Shown here in pieces: positions 6,434 to 13,584 of a DNA stretch of 64,000 bases (position 1 is its first letter; each line of letters begins with the position of its first letter). Below the pieces are notes generated by a model, which ran no database searches, was not told where the DNA came from, and saw only the letters and a list, made by a program, of their open reading frames with translations. This DNA is from a virus, in the IMG/VR virus record IMGVR_UViG_3300048930_000409, positions 1-64,000 of that record. One strand, 5' to 3'. Position numbers and translations under genes: made by a program.

Positions 6434-6703
6434 ATGCTGACCTACTTCCAGTGCGAGTTCGCCCACTACGGCACCGTCGTCAAAGTGCATGTCGACCTCA
6501 AATCACACGAGGCGACCTACCTGGTGCTCCATCAGGGCGTCATCGTTCAGCACGGCCCCATCCACGCCCTCGTCCCTGGCACGACCTGGCGCGAGGTCGC
6601 CACCCCCGAACAGGTCCGTGACCTGATCCGTGCCCGCATCGAGGGCATTCACTTCTCCGCCCAGCTGCTGACGTCCCTGTCCACCCACACCGTAGGAGTG
6701 TAG
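6434..6703 (+). CDS. Hypothetical protein
   Basis: An 89-residue protein (90 if the ATG at 6431 is used; the second ATG has better SD spacing). Beta-rich N-terminus (FAHYGTVVKVHVDL, ATYLVLHQGVIVQHG) and a C-terminal helix. One nucleotide separates it from the next gene. Family not recognised. Confidence 0.65.
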   Translation: MLTYFQCEFAHYGTVVKVHVDLKSHEATYLVLHQGVIVQHGPIHALVPGTTWREVATPEQVRDLIRARIEGIHFSAQLLTSLSTHTVGV

Positions 6704-6704
6704 C

Positions 6705-7220
6705 ATGCCGATCAAGAAGGCTCGATTCACCGCACACGTGATGCTGACGCTGGAAGTCCCCGCGATCCCCCGCGGGTCCATAGTGGCCGACCCCGCGCTC
6801 GCTGCGCGTATCGGGAAGGCGCTCGACAACTACCTCGACGAGCTGCGCGGACAGGACCTCATCCTCTTCCGAGCGCTGATGTCCACGGGGCCTGGCGCCG
6901 ACACTGTCGGCGTGCGCTTGGCCGGCGCCGAGGTCACGAACGCGTACGTCGGCAGCCCCGGCGACCAGGACGAATCCGAGGACGATGAGCCTGCCAAGCG
7001 CCAGGAGCCTGACGTGCCCGCCCTGGCCCCCTACGACCAACACATCGCGCGGATGGCGATGATGGAGTACGTCAAGGGCCTGTCGTTGGACACCGAACCT
7101 CTCAACGAGGAAGAAGCCAGCCGCGTCGCGGCCCACAGCATCCGGTTGGGACAGATCTACGCGCACTACGCGATGCGGCGCCCCATCTACTCCCCCTACG
7201 CGCGGAGAACCCGGTCGTGA
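6705..7220 (+). CDS. Hypothetical protein
   Basis: A 171-residue protein. Residues 1-85 look like an alpha-beta domain (RFTAHVMLTLEVPAIP, then a helix LAARIGKALDNYLDEL). An acidic linker follows (about 86-105, GDQDESEDDEPAK) and a C-terminal helical part. Preceded by GGAGTGTAGC. Overlaps the next gene by GTGA. Family not recognised. Confidence 0.65.
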   Translation: MPIKKARFTAHVMLTLEVPAIPRGSIVADPALAARIGKALDNYLDELRGQDLILFRALMSTGPGADTVGVRLAGAEVTNAYVGSPGDQDESEDDEPAKRQEPDVPALAPYDQHIARMAMMEYVKGLSLDTEPLNEEEASRVAAHSIRLGQIYAHYAMRRPIYSPYARRTRS

Positions 7221-7576
7221 ACCGCCGCAATTTCTTGACTGGTGTCATCGTCTCGGCTGCGGCCGGGGCGGTGACGCTTGCCACGGACGAGGAAGTCTCC
7301 GCATTCGGCACGGGCACGCCCGCCCGGCTGACGCCCAAGCCAGAGCTGTCCCCCGGTCTCGTCACTGGCCCCATCGACCCGGCGCTCTACGTCCAGACCA
7401 CGGACGGGCGCTACGTGGAGGTCGGCCTGATCCGAGACATCCTGATCTCGAGTGAGCCAGGCAGAGCGATGTCCGTCGAGGGCACGTTCATGTCTTGGGG
7501 GGCGCCGGACCCCTTGCTGCTCCGCGCGTTGATGGGCGAATTTCCAAGTGGACGACGGTTTCACTGGCGCCCATAA
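7217..7576 (+). CDS. Exported protein with twin-arginine signal
   Basis: A 119-residue protein whose N-terminus, MNRRNFLTG, fits the Tat motif (RRxFLx), followed by a moderately hydrophobic Ala/Gly-rich segment (VIVSAAAGAVTLA). It would be folded in the cytoplasm and exported by the host Tat system. The mature part (about 30-119) has short strands (LYVQTTDGRYVEVGLI) and no recognised domain. The start is GTG in a GTGA overlap. Tat substrates are rare among phage early genes. The promoter for the next operon lies inside its last codons. Confidence 0.65.
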   Translation: MNRRNFLTGVIVSAAAGAVTLATDEEVSAFGTGTPARLTPKPELSPGLVTGPIDPALYVQTTDGRYVEVGLIRDILISSEPGRAMSVEGTFMSWGAPDPLLLRALMGEFPSGRRFHWRP

Positions 7577-7631
7577 TGGTTGATGTCGGGGGCGGGCATG
7601 GTGCTTGCCCCCACCACGGTTCGGAGGAACC
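7549..7631 (+). promoter_or_regulatory. Promoter, hairpin and SD-in-loop leader
   Basis: TGGACG (7549-7554), 17 bp, CATAAT (7572-7577), a GGGGGCGGGC / GCTTGCCCCC hairpin (about 7588-7612), then GGTTC-GGAG-GAACC (7618-7631), a 5-bp stem with the SD as tetraloop, immediately before the ATG. Confidence 0.7.
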
Positions 7632-7853
7632 ATGGCTGGCTCACCGTACACCCCGCATGACATCCCTCGGGAACAGATCATGTCGGACGCGCTCGAAGCG
7701 TTCGAGCATGACTGGACTCACGTCCGTGCTGCGATGCGCGAACGGCGCAACGACCAGGAGTGGTCCGCAGAGTACCGCGCCGCCTACGCCTCGTGCATGT
7801 ACGATGGCGACCGTTTCATCAAGCGTCTTCAGGATCTGTCCCGTGCCCTCTAA
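7632..7853 (+). CDS. Hypothetical protein
   Basis: A 73-residue helical, charged protein (EAFEHDWTHVRAAMRERRNDQEW, then YRAAYASCMYDGDRFIKRLQ). First gene of a three-gene unit with 7843 and 8057. Family not recognised. Confidence 0.65.
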   Translation: MAGSPYTPHDIPREQIMSDALEAFEHDWTHVRAAMRERRNDQEWSAEYRAAYASCMYDGDRFIKRLQDLSRAL

Positions 7854-8064
7854 GACGCCCCGCGCCCAAGCTCCCATCGTCGACGACGCGGGCCGTCGAC
7901 TCCGTCGCCAGTCCATCTACTCGGCCATGCACCCCGAGGCCCGCAAGGCCTTCAACGCTCTCGCCAAGCAGCACAACGTCTCGCGGTCATGGCTGGCCGC
8001 CTTCGCCATCGAAACCTTCCTGTACGGGGAAGGCAACACCTACGCCGAGGACCCCAATGCCTAA
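7843..8064 (+). CDS. Possible ribbon-helix-helix protein
   Basis: A 73-residue protein that starts with GTG 11 nt inside the preceding gene. A basic N-terminus (VDDAGRRLRRQ) leads into a strand-helix-helix pattern (IYSAMHPEARKAFNALAKQHNVSRSWLAAFAIETFL) resembling CopG/Arc-type DNA-binding proteins, including the turn NVSRSW between the helices. If so, it is a candidate regulator of the left arm. The match is by pattern only. Confidence 0.55.
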   Translation: MPSKTPRAQAPIVDDAGRRLRRQSIYSAMHPEARKAFNALAKQHNVSRSWLAAFAIETFLYGEGNTYAEDPNA

Positions 8065-8644
8065 CCTCACGCCAGAAGGACGCGAACGCTTGCTGGCGTT
8101 CGCCGACGACCTCACCGCTCAGGCCGACCGCTTCGACATGCATGCCTGGATCGGCGCCCGCGACTTCACGAAAGTTCTCTCCGAGTCGGCACCGGGGGAG
8201 CACGGCACGGTTGAAGCCTGCGGTACGACGTGCTGCATCGCGGGCGGTATCGTGCTGCATCACCGAGGCCTGTCCCCAGGAGACATCGACAAGATGCTGA
8301 TCACTCTGCCGTACTATGGCTACAAGCTCGACGGAACGCCGCGCGTGTCGCGCGCCGCGTACGGGGAGCGTCTCGCCCGGCTTCTGGGATTCTCTTCCTG
8401 GGAGGATGAGGCTGCGAGGCTGTTGTTCACAGACGCCGCTGACGGCGACATCGACGTCGAGATACGCAACCACCGGCTGGCCAACCGCCTGTTCCACGTC
8501 GACAACTGGCCGCCCGAGTACGGCAAGCGGTACGAAACCCTCGGCCCCGAGCGTCCTGTCGCTCGGGCCGAAGTAGCGGCAGACTACATCCGCCACTACG
8601 TCGCCGTCGATGGCGAGACCTGGGACCTGGACGGCGACGCGTAG
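8057..8644 (+). CDS. Hypothetical protein, CGTxxC family
   Basis: A 195-residue protein with the motif CGTTCCIAGG (about residues 55-64), followed by HH and a mostly helical C-terminal half with WEDEAARLLF and WPPEYGKRYE. The gene at 9597 has the matching layout: CGTTLCLCGQ at a similar position and WPEPFRTRY near the end. The two are diverged paralogues. The motif is familiar from phage hypothetical proteins, but no activity is known to me. Confidence 0.7.
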   Translation: MPNLTPEGRERLLAFADDLTAQADRFDMHAWIGARDFTKVLSESAPGEHGTVEACGTTCCIAGGIVLHHRGLSPGDIDKMLITLPYYGYKLDGTPRVSRAAYGERLARLLGFSSWEDEAARLLFTDAADGDIDVEIRNHRLANRLFHVDNWPPEYGKRYETLGPERPVARAEVAADYIRHYVAVDGETWDLDGDA

Positions 8645-8651
8645 CGCCGCC

Positions 8652-8745
8652 CTGTAGGACACGCGGGTCCGGGGCCGCCCCGGTCCCCGACCCGCGACCC
8701 GTTCGGGGCTTGTAGGGCCGCGCAGGCGCCCCCAGGAGGCCCCTC
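8652..8745 (+). terminator. Strong hairpin, decayed CTGCAG-type element
   Basis: CGCGGGTC (8662-8669) pairs with GACCCGCG (8689-8696); inside it GGGG (8671-8674) pairs with CCCC (8678-8681). It begins with CTGTAGGACACG, one base from the CTGCAGGACACG end of the 14483 element, so it looks like a degenerate copy. Its place after a stop suggests termination. The rest of 8697-8786 shows no gene. Confidence 0.5.
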
Positions 8746-8786
8746 CCGGGGCCGCATGCGGGACCACACCCGCCCACATTATCAAG

Positions 8787-8861
8787 TGGACCAAGGATTC
8801 CTGATCGACGATGATACATGGGTCGGCGGGAATGGCCCGCTGACATGCATCGGAGGATGCC
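8787..8861 (+). promoter_or_regulatory. Promoter, hairpin and SD-in-loop leader
   Basis: TGGACC (8787-8792), 17 bp, GATGAT (8810-8815). Hairpin GTCGGCGGG (8822-8830) with CCCGCTGAC (8836-8844), then GCATC-GGAG-GATGC (8847-8860), 5-bp stem with SD tetraloop, and ATG at 8862. Confidence 0.7.
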
Positions 8862-9170
8862 ATGGTACGAGTAGTGCTGCAGTCCGACGGCGAACCTGCC
8901 ACCTTCGGACAGTTGATGTTCGGTGCGGAGTTCGTCAAGCACGTCCGGGGCAACAAGCCCGGACAGATGACGGTGACGTCTCTGGATGACCACGGACACC
9001 CTACGGTCCTGTTCGCTATGGACGTCGAGGATGTCGTGTGCGATGGTTGCAACACGGTCGTCGCGCCGCACGATCCCTGCCTGCTGGCGTACAACCGGCT
9101 GTCGTGCTGGACCTGCGCGACGCGGTACTTCCTGGGCTCCCTGGTGCCCACCCTCACGGAGGCCGAGTAG
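8862..9170 (+). CDS. Zinc-binding hypothetical protein
   Basis: A 102-residue protein. The C-terminal half has CDGC (about residues 60-63) and, 20 residues later, CWTC, forming a likely zinc site. The N-terminal half is strand-rich (VRVVLQSDGEPATFGQLMFG). Followed by the gene at 9172 with one base between. Family not recognised. Confidence 0.65.
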   Translation: MVRVVLQSDGEPATFGQLMFGAEFVKHVRGNKPGQMTVTSLDDHGHPTVLFAMDVEDVVCDGCNTVVAPHDPCLLAYNRLSCWTCATRYFLGSLVPTLTEAE

Positions 9171-9171
9171 C

Positions 9172-9378
9172 ATGTACGTCCGGCCCAACTTCCCCACCAA
9201 GAAGGCCGTCAAGGACGCGATTGCTGCCGGCCAGGTCGTCACGGTCTTCAACCCCGGCCCGTTTGGCTCTCCCCCGGACACCGGCACGGCCACCGTCGAG
9301 GGGCCGCACTACCCGAAGCCGCACCGCTGGTATGGTGAAGTGACTATCGAGAACGGCCGCGTCACCAGCATCAAATAA
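9172..9378 (+). CDS. Hypothetical basic protein
   Basis: A 68-residue protein with an N-terminal helix (TKKAVKDAIAAGQ) and a beta-rich remainder ending WYGEVTIENGRVTSIK. GGAGG precedes the preceding stop. The segment 'KKAVKDAIAAG' is typical of short phage proteins that pack a helix against a sheet. Function unknown. Confidence 0.6.
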   Translation: MYVRPNFPTKKAVKDAIAAGQVVTVFNPGPFGSPPDTGTATVEGPHYPKPHRWYGEVTIENGRVTSIK

Positions 9379-9383
9379 CACAG

Positions 9384-9596
9384 TGGACATCCCCCGGCTG
9401 GCGGGGGATGATGTCCATGTTGGTTCGTCCCCGGTGGGACACGGAATTCTCCACCCCACCTTGAGTCACCCGTGAGGAGGGTCCGACGATGCGCTAGAGA
9501 CCACGCGATTCACTTCGCGCTTCGGAACACTTGCACGGGGGATGTGGGCTGGGTGCCCCGCCCCCCGTTTTTCCTGAAACGGTTCGGAGGAACCTC
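9384..9596 (+). promoter_or_regulatory. Attenuator-like leader with mini-ORF
   Basis: TGGACA (9384-9389), 17 bp, GATGAT (9407-9412). The 180-nt leader contains GAGGAGG (9474-9480) ideally placed before ATG-CGC-TAG (9489-9497), a two-codon mini-ORF. It also contains an intrinsic-terminator hairpin, CGGGGG (9536-9541) with CCCCCG (9562-9567) enclosing GGGC/GCCC, followed by TTTTT (9568-9572). Last comes GGTTC-GGAG-GAACC (9581-9594). A promoter, mini-ORF, terminator and SD hairpin in this order suggest attenuation. Confidence 0.65.
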
Positions 9597-10103
9597 ATGT
9601 CCGTCACCTATCCCGCGCCCCATCCCTCGGTCGCCGCCCCGCTGCTCGCGGCCGTCGAATCCCTGCTCAACCGCCCCGAGACGCTCGACATGGGCGTCTA
9701 CTATGACACGGACCCGGTCTGCGGCACGACGCTGTGCCTGTGCGGCCAGCTGGTCACCAACCACTACGCCAGTCTCGCGATGCCGGTGCCAGCCGACGTC
9801 GTCAAGACGAACTCCTGGTCGTCTGCGGCCCGCGCCATCACGGCGCTCACCGTGGAAGAGTGCAGTCGCCTGTTCCACACCATCGACTGGCCCGAGCCGT
9901 TCCGGACGCGCTACCGGGCGGCAGACGCCGCCCTCAGCGACCTGTACCACGTGTTCCGGCGACAGCCGGATAGTCCGATGGACCTCCCCATGAATCGGTG
10001 GACCGACCGCGAGCGGGCGGCCTACCGTAAAGTCGCCATGCGTCGGGTGCATATCCTCGCCGACCGCGTGGACGCGTTTCTGAACAACGACGACCACGCC
10101 TGA
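9597..10103 (+). CDS. Hypothetical protein, CGTxxC family
   Basis: A 168-residue paralogue of the 8057 gene: CGTTLCLCG motif near residues 42-50, then NHYASLAMPVPADV, a helical middle and a WPEPFRTRY segment, ending with a helical, charged C-terminus. It is preceded by the attenuator-like leader, the most elaborate in the window, so its dose is probably tightly set. Function unknown. Confidence 0.7.
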   Translation: MSVTYPAPHPSVAAPLLAAVESLLNRPETLDMGVYYDTDPVCGTTLCLCGQLVTNHYASLAMPVPADVVKTNSWSSAARAITALTVEECSRLFHTIDWPEPFRTRYRAADAALSDLYHVFRRQPDSPMDLPMNRWTDRERAAYRKVAMRRVHILADRVDAFLNNDDHA

Positions 10104-10114
10104 CCGGGGGTTCC

Positions 10115-10399
10115 ATGTCTGTCGACTTTGCTTGGGCCATCTGGCTAGTGTCCATCGCGTCGAGCAGCATCACGTCGCTCATCGCGGAAGCCGACACGCG
10201 GCAGCGAAACACACGGCTTCTAGAGCGACACCGGGACTCCTATGGAGTGCCCTACCGCCGACCGGGGAACGGCGAGCCGCCCCTGCCGCCGCCCGTGCTG
10301 CTCAAGGCGCATTGGGGGCTTCGCCTGGTCGGTGTCTACGCCATCGCGTCGACTTTGGTCTTGGTCGGGTGGGCAATTCTCACACTGGTGACGGCTTGA
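10115..10399 (+). CDS. Two-pass membrane protein
   Basis: A 94-residue protein with hydrophobic segments at about residues 5-24 and 70-91 (VGVYAIASTLVLVGWAILTLV), and a basic, Pro-rich loop between (TRQRNTRLLERH). Same plan as the 6108 gene. An upstream GGGGG-type SD precedes the ATG. Likely inner-membrane; role unknown. Confidence 0.65.
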   Translation: MSVDFAWAIWLVSIASSSITSLIAEADTRQRNTRLLERHRDSYGVPYRRPGNGEPPLPPPVLLKAHWGLRLVGVYAIASTLVLVGWAILTLVTA

Positions 10400-10400
10400 C

Positions 10401-10592
10401 ATGCTGCCCAGTAGCGAGTTCCGGCACCTGACCGATACCCAGTTACGCGAACGTGTTCGGCGCTTCAAGATGTACGGACGAAAGTCTGCGGAAGCGCACG
10501 AACGCGTGCGAATGCTGCAAGAGCTCGGCGTCCGGCGAGCGCTCAGGGCCGATGGCCGGTCCGTCATTGTGAAGCCCGAATCAAGGACGTAG
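10401..10592 (+). CDS. Hypothetical basic protein
   Basis: A 63-residue, strongly basic helical protein (TDTQLRERVRRFKMYGRKSAEAHERVRML). One base after the previous stop. The high Arg content and amphipathic helices could suit nucleic-acid binding; no family recognised. Confidence 0.6.
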   Translation: MLPSSEFRHLTDTQLRERVRRFKMYGRKSAEAHERVRMLQELGVRRALRADGRSVIVKPESRT

Positions 10593-10608
10593 CCGGGCGC
10601 CTGTGTGT

Positions 10609-10661
10609 CATGATGGGTGGGTCGGGGAATGGACCCCGGCCCCATCCCGGAGGGGATGACC
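10609..10661 (+). promoter_or_regulatory. Promoter-like sequence, hairpin and SD-in-loop leader
   Basis: CATGATGGG (-10 at 10609-10614; no convincing -35), a GGGTCGGGG / CCCCGGCCC hairpin, then ATCCC-GGAG-GGGAT (10644-10657), a perfect 5-bp stem with SD tetraloop, and the ATG at 10662. Confidence 0.6.
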
Positions 10662-11009
10662 ATGTACGAGTTCACCAAACACGGCGGCGTGACTGTCACT
10701 TGTGGCGCGTGCCACGCCCAGACCCCCGCCCACACGACCACGCGCCTCCGCATCGGCGACCCGCCCTCGTGGATGAAAGTCGAAACCGGTCAGTGGGATT
10801 TCTCGCACGACTGCGCGGCGACCCGCATCCTCAAGCTGCCCCGGACGGACACGGTCGATGCCTGCCCCGCGTGCGTCGACCGTCTCGCTCGTCAGCGCCG
10901 CCAGGGCGGAAACGATTACCTGCCGCGCCCGACCGCCCCTCGCATCACGAACAACTACATGAAGGCGATGCCGCGCCTGATCAAGACCGGAAAGGCAGCG
11001 ACACCATGA
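10662..11009 (+). CDS. Zinc-ribbon hypothetical protein
   Basis: A 115-residue protein with CGAC (about 14-17) and CPAC (about 68-71), separated by a loop with a further HDC: a zinc ribbon. The C-terminus is basic (RLARQRRQGG). First gene of an operon that continues by ATGA overlaps to 12,813. The upstream part of the frame is leader. Confidence 0.7.
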   Translation: MYEFTKHGGVTVTCGACHAQTPAHTTTRLRIGDPPSWMKVETGQWDFSHDCAATRILKLPRTDTVDACPACVDRLARQRRQGGNDYLPRPTAPRITNNYMKAMPRLIKTGKAATP

Positions 11010-11224
11010 ACGACGGACGCGCACGACGACTGCTGGCTCTGGTCGCCTCTTCCATGACGAACGAGGCGCACCGGACCGCACGGCTGACCCTGATGAAGAC
11101 CGAATGGACGGACCCCACGGCGGCGGATGAAGCGCTGGACCGTCTGGCCCGCCTGACCGGCATGCCCAAGGACACCTGGGCCCGTGCCCTGATCGAAGAC
11201 ATGAGAGGACGGAAGACCGCATGA
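11006..11224 (+). CDS. Hypothetical helical protein
   Basis: A 72-residue protein made of three predicted helices with Arg/Ala-rich faces (RRLLALVASSMTNEAHRTARLTLM; EALDRLARLTGM; WARALIEDM). ATGA overlaps on both sides. Family not recognised. Confidence 0.6.
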   Translation: MNDGRARRLLALVASSMTNEAHRTARLTLMKTEWTDPTAADEALDRLARLTGMPKDTWARALIEDMRGRKTA

Positions 11225-11727
11225 ACGACAACCCCTACACTGCCCACCCGGCCCGTGTTAGTCGACTGACCAGCCGAGCCAGCAACCTCGCGGCGGTCCT
11301 TCGGGCCGTCGCGGGAGACACGCCGGTCGCCGGAGAAGACCAGCTGAGACGCGCGGCAAAGCTGTTGCAGCCCGCTGCGGAACAGGCCTACGCCGGACTG
11401 AAGAACGTCCACGGCCGAGTCGAGTACGGGTTGATGACGGCCAGTGTCATCGGCGATGCCAACCCCGAGGGCAAAGCCGCTGCCCGGCGTCGGCGCCAGG
11501 CCGGGCGCAATGCCGCCAACCAAGCGGCACGGGCGGCCCGCCAGGAAGCCGAACGCACCCTGTTGCTGGAAATGGCCACCGTCTTCGACGACATGGCGCG
11601 GCTGGCGCGGTTTGCAGCTGACTCCATGGCCGACATGTCGGGCGCCATCAACACGCTGCGCGAAGCGGTCGGCGTGACGCACCGCGCCATGAAGAACATG
11701 GCCGAGTTCAAGGAGCCCCAGGCATGA
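11221..11727 (+). CDS. Ala-rich helical protein
   Basis: A 168-residue protein, almost entirely helical and Ala/Arg-rich. The central section (about residues 80-125) is strongly basic then acidic (KAAARRRRQAGRNAANQAARAARQ), as in a coiled coil. No Cys, no catalytic motif. It could be structural or an oligomeric scaffold. Coupled to both neighbours. Confidence 0.65.
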   Translation: MNDNPYTAHPARVSRLTSRASNLAAVLRAVAGDTPVAGEDQLRRAAKLLQPAAEQAYAGLKNVHGRVEYGLMTASVIGDANPEGKAAARRRRQAGRNAANQAARAARQEAERTLLLEMATVFDDMARLARFAADSMADMSGAINTLREAVGVTHRAMKNMAEFKEPQA

Positions 11728-11966
11728 AGCCCCGCACCTGGCTCCAGACTCAGAACATCCGCCTCGAAGAGTCCGGGCACGAGCTGGCCACGTGGACGCC
11801 CGGCGATGCCATGGGCACGCGCTACCGCATTGTGCGGAAGGGGATGGACTACGACGCCGAAAACTCGGTGTTGACGGCCCTCGGCCGGAAGGCCGCCGAC
11901 ACGATGGTGACGGCCTTCACGATTGGCTTCCACCGAGGACAGTATGCCCCCCGGCGCACCCACTGA
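11724..11966 (+). CDS. Hypothetical protein
   Basis: An 80-residue protein with a strand-rich centre (GTRYRIVRKGMDYDAE) and a helix near the C-terminus (KAADTMVTAFTIGFHRG). Coupled by ATGA to the previous gene. Family not recognised. Confidence 0.6.
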   Translation: MKPRTWLQTQNIRLEESGHELATWTPGDAMGTRYRIVRKGMDYDAENSVLTALGRKAADTMVTAFTIGFHRGQYAPRRTH

Positions 11967-11978
11967 CGAGAGGACATC

Positions 11979-12203
11979 ATGGGACCATCCGATCAGATCG
12001 AAGCGTTGACGGAGGAGAACCGTCAACTGACCACCCGCCTGAATGACATGCGGATGCGTCGAGACAACTTGGCCCGTCGGGTCGACTCCCTGAACAACAT
12101 GGTCCGTGCCCAGGACACGTTGATTCAGGAGCAGCACACTATGCTGCAGTCCGTCCTGATGGAGAACCCGACCTACGAACCGCCGAAGGTGTACGGCCGA
12201 TGA
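11979..12203 (+). CDS. Short coiled-coil protein
   Basis: A 74-residue protein whose first 55 residues form a continuous heptad pattern (IEALTEENRQLTTRLNDM, LARRVDSLNNMVRAQ). It resembles the short coiled coils phages use as adaptors or transcription-machinery binders. GAGAGGACATC precedes the ATG. Ends in an ATGA overlap. Confidence 0.65.
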   Translation: MGPSDQIEALTEENRQLTTRLNDMRMRRDNLARRVDSLNNMVRAQDTLIQEQHTMLQSVLMENPTYEPPKVYGR

Positions 12204-12463
12204 CGACTATCTGGAAATACGAGCTCGACGTCACGGACATCCAAGCGGTGCCCATGCCCGAGGGCGCTGTCATCCGGCACGTCGGACAACAGAATGGCCA
12301 GCTGTGCGTGTGGGCAGAAGTCAACGCGTCAGCCCCGTCCGTCGATCTCCTGTTCGAGATCATCGGCACGGGCAACCCGATGCCTGCGCGCAATCGCACC
12401 TACCGCGGAAGCGTGCAGGTCGGCATCTTCGTGTGGCACGTCTACACGGTGGACGGCCGATGA
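12200..12463 (+). CDS. Conserved phage protein, DUF7352-like
   Basis: An 87-residue protein that fits a widespread small phage family: an N-terminal TIWKYEL, then VPMPEGAVIRHVGQQNGQLCVWA, a GTGNPMP turn, and a C-terminal GxVQVGxFVWHVY strand. I recognise this as the family named DUF7352; no function is established. The order of the motifs matches along the full length. Coupled by ATGA to both sides. Confidence 0.7.
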   Translation: MTTIWKYELDVTDIQAVPMPEGAVIRHVGQQNGQLCVWAEVNASAPSVDLLFEIIGTGNPMPARNRTYRGSVQVGIFVWHVYTVDGR

Positions 12464-12813
12464 AGATCAGAATCAAGAAGCCCGCTGCCGCCCCGGCGCC
12501 TGCGCCACCGCGAGGCATCAAGCACTTGCCGGCCAGGACGGACGCCGAAGGGCTGAAGAACTACCATCGGAAGCCCCCGGTCGACAAGCGCATTTTGCTG
12601 CCGTCAGCCGGAGAAGTTCACGACATGTCGGCAGAACACCTGCTGCTCTGGAGCACGCTGACGTCGGAGTTCAACCGGGCGCTGCGCTTGGAGCGCGCTC
12701 GGCAACAGGCCATCAAGGAAGAAAAGCACGCATTGGCAAAGGTCGAGGCCGACACGCGGGACTCGGCCCTGGTCTACTGCTACGACAAGTACTCGGACTA
12801 CATCCCGTTCTAG
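12460..12813 (+). CDS. Hypothetical basic protein
   Basis: A 117-residue protein. It begins MKIRIKKPAAAPAPAPP, a Lys/Ala/Pro tail similar in style to the histone-like proteins at 12935 and 19215, then a helical, charged domain (SEFNRALRLERARQQAIKEEKHAL) ending YDKYSDYIPF. Last gene of the operon. Confidence 0.6.
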   Translation: MKIRIKKPAAAPAPAPPRGIKHLPARTDAEGLKNYHRKPPVDKRILLPSAGEVHDMSAEHLLLWSTLTSEFNRALRLERARQQAIKEEKHALAKVEADTRDSALVYCYDKYSDYIPF

Positions 12814-12827
12814 TCGCACGTTTGCAG

Positions 12828-12934
12828 TATACACCGAACCACTGGCGGTTTATCATTGGTTCATTGGATGCGGGCACGACGTCGGCATCTGACACGAACG
12901 GTTCGGTGAGAACCTGAACACCACGGAGGACATC
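12828..12934 (+). promoter_or_regulatory. Promoter and leader of the first histone-like gene
   Basis: TATACA (12828-12833), 17 bp, TATCAT (12851-12856). The leader has a direct repeat (CATTGGTTCATTGG), a relic SD-type hairpin GGTTC-ggtga-GAACC (12900-12914) that no longer holds an SD, and a separate ordinary SD (CGGAGGA, about 12924-12930) before the ATG. Confidence 0.55.
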
Positions 12935-13504
12935 ATGAAGCTCGGCATCGTGAAGAAGGCGGCGGTCAAGACCCCCGCACCGGCGAAGAAGAAAGTGGCC
13001 GCGAAGGCCAAGACCACCGACATGGTGACGGCCTCACTCGAGAACGCCGCCCCGGCCCCGGACGAGGCGTCCGCCCCCGCCGCCAAGGCCGACAAGACGG
13101 CCAAGGCCGAGAAGGCCCCCAAGGCGCCCAAGACCCCGAAGGAGAAGGCGCCGTCGAAGTTCGTCTCCCGCGACGCCCACGCGTTCACGCTGCCGAACGG
13201 CGACAAGTTCAACGACCGCCTGCGCGTGTCCGAGTTCCAGGACCTGACGTTCTACCAGAACGGCACCAAGAAGCTCACGGACGCCCAGCTGGTCGAGCTC
13301 TGGCAGGAGCAGTTCCCGACCGCGTGCGGCGGGGCGTTCAACGTCTTCCACGTCAAGGGTGCCCGCCGCGACTACAACGCGGGCAAGCACTCCAAGATGT
13401 TCGACGGCGTCAAGACCGGCGACCGCGTCTCGGTCGAGTACGACGCCACCAAGGCCGTCGTGCCCGTCCGTGGCAAGGCCGCCCCCACGACCGCGACGGC
13501 GTAG
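12935..13504 (+). CDS. Histone H1-like DNA-binding protein
   Basis: A 189-residue protein. Residues 1-75 are a Lys/Ala/Pro tail with AKK/KAPK repeats, like the tails of histone H1 and bacterial H1-like proteins. Residues about 76-180 form a globular part with a helix TDAQLVELWQEQFP and the segment HVKGARRDYNAGKH. The 19215 gene shares that module (TDAQLAEAMRVEFP, then HVAGIRSGYNTGAR). It has its own promoter and a strong terminator, consistent with an abundant nucleoid protein that coats phage or host DNA. Confidence 0.75.
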   Translation: MKLGIVKKAAVKTPAPAKKKVAAKAKTTDMVTASLENAAPAPDEASAPAAKADKTAKAEKAPKAPKTPKEKAPSKFVSRDAHAFTLPNGDKFNDRLRVSEFQDLTFYQNGTKKLTDAQLVELWQEQFPTACGGAFNVFHVKGARRDYNAGKHSKMFDGVKTGDRVSVEYDATKAVVPVRGKAAPTTATA

Positions 13505-13526
13505 GCCCTCCGACTCCGTCGTCGCG

Positions 13527-13574
13527 CCCGGTGTGCCTTCCCCTCCCAGTCGAAGGCACACCGGGTTTTTCTCT
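13527..13574 (+). terminator. Strong intrinsic terminator
   Basis: A perfect 14-bp stem, CCCGGTGTGCCTTC (13527-13540) with GAAGGCACACCGGG (13552-13565), an 11-nt loop and TTTTTCTCT. The best intrinsic terminator in the window, directly after the histone-like gene. Confidence 0.9.
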
Positions 13575-13584
13575 GGAGATATGC

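Noticed and set aside
960-9960. Other CACGTG cores as further parS sites
   Set aside because: For example near 963, 5868 and 9948: flanks do not complete the GTTCC/GGAAC arms.
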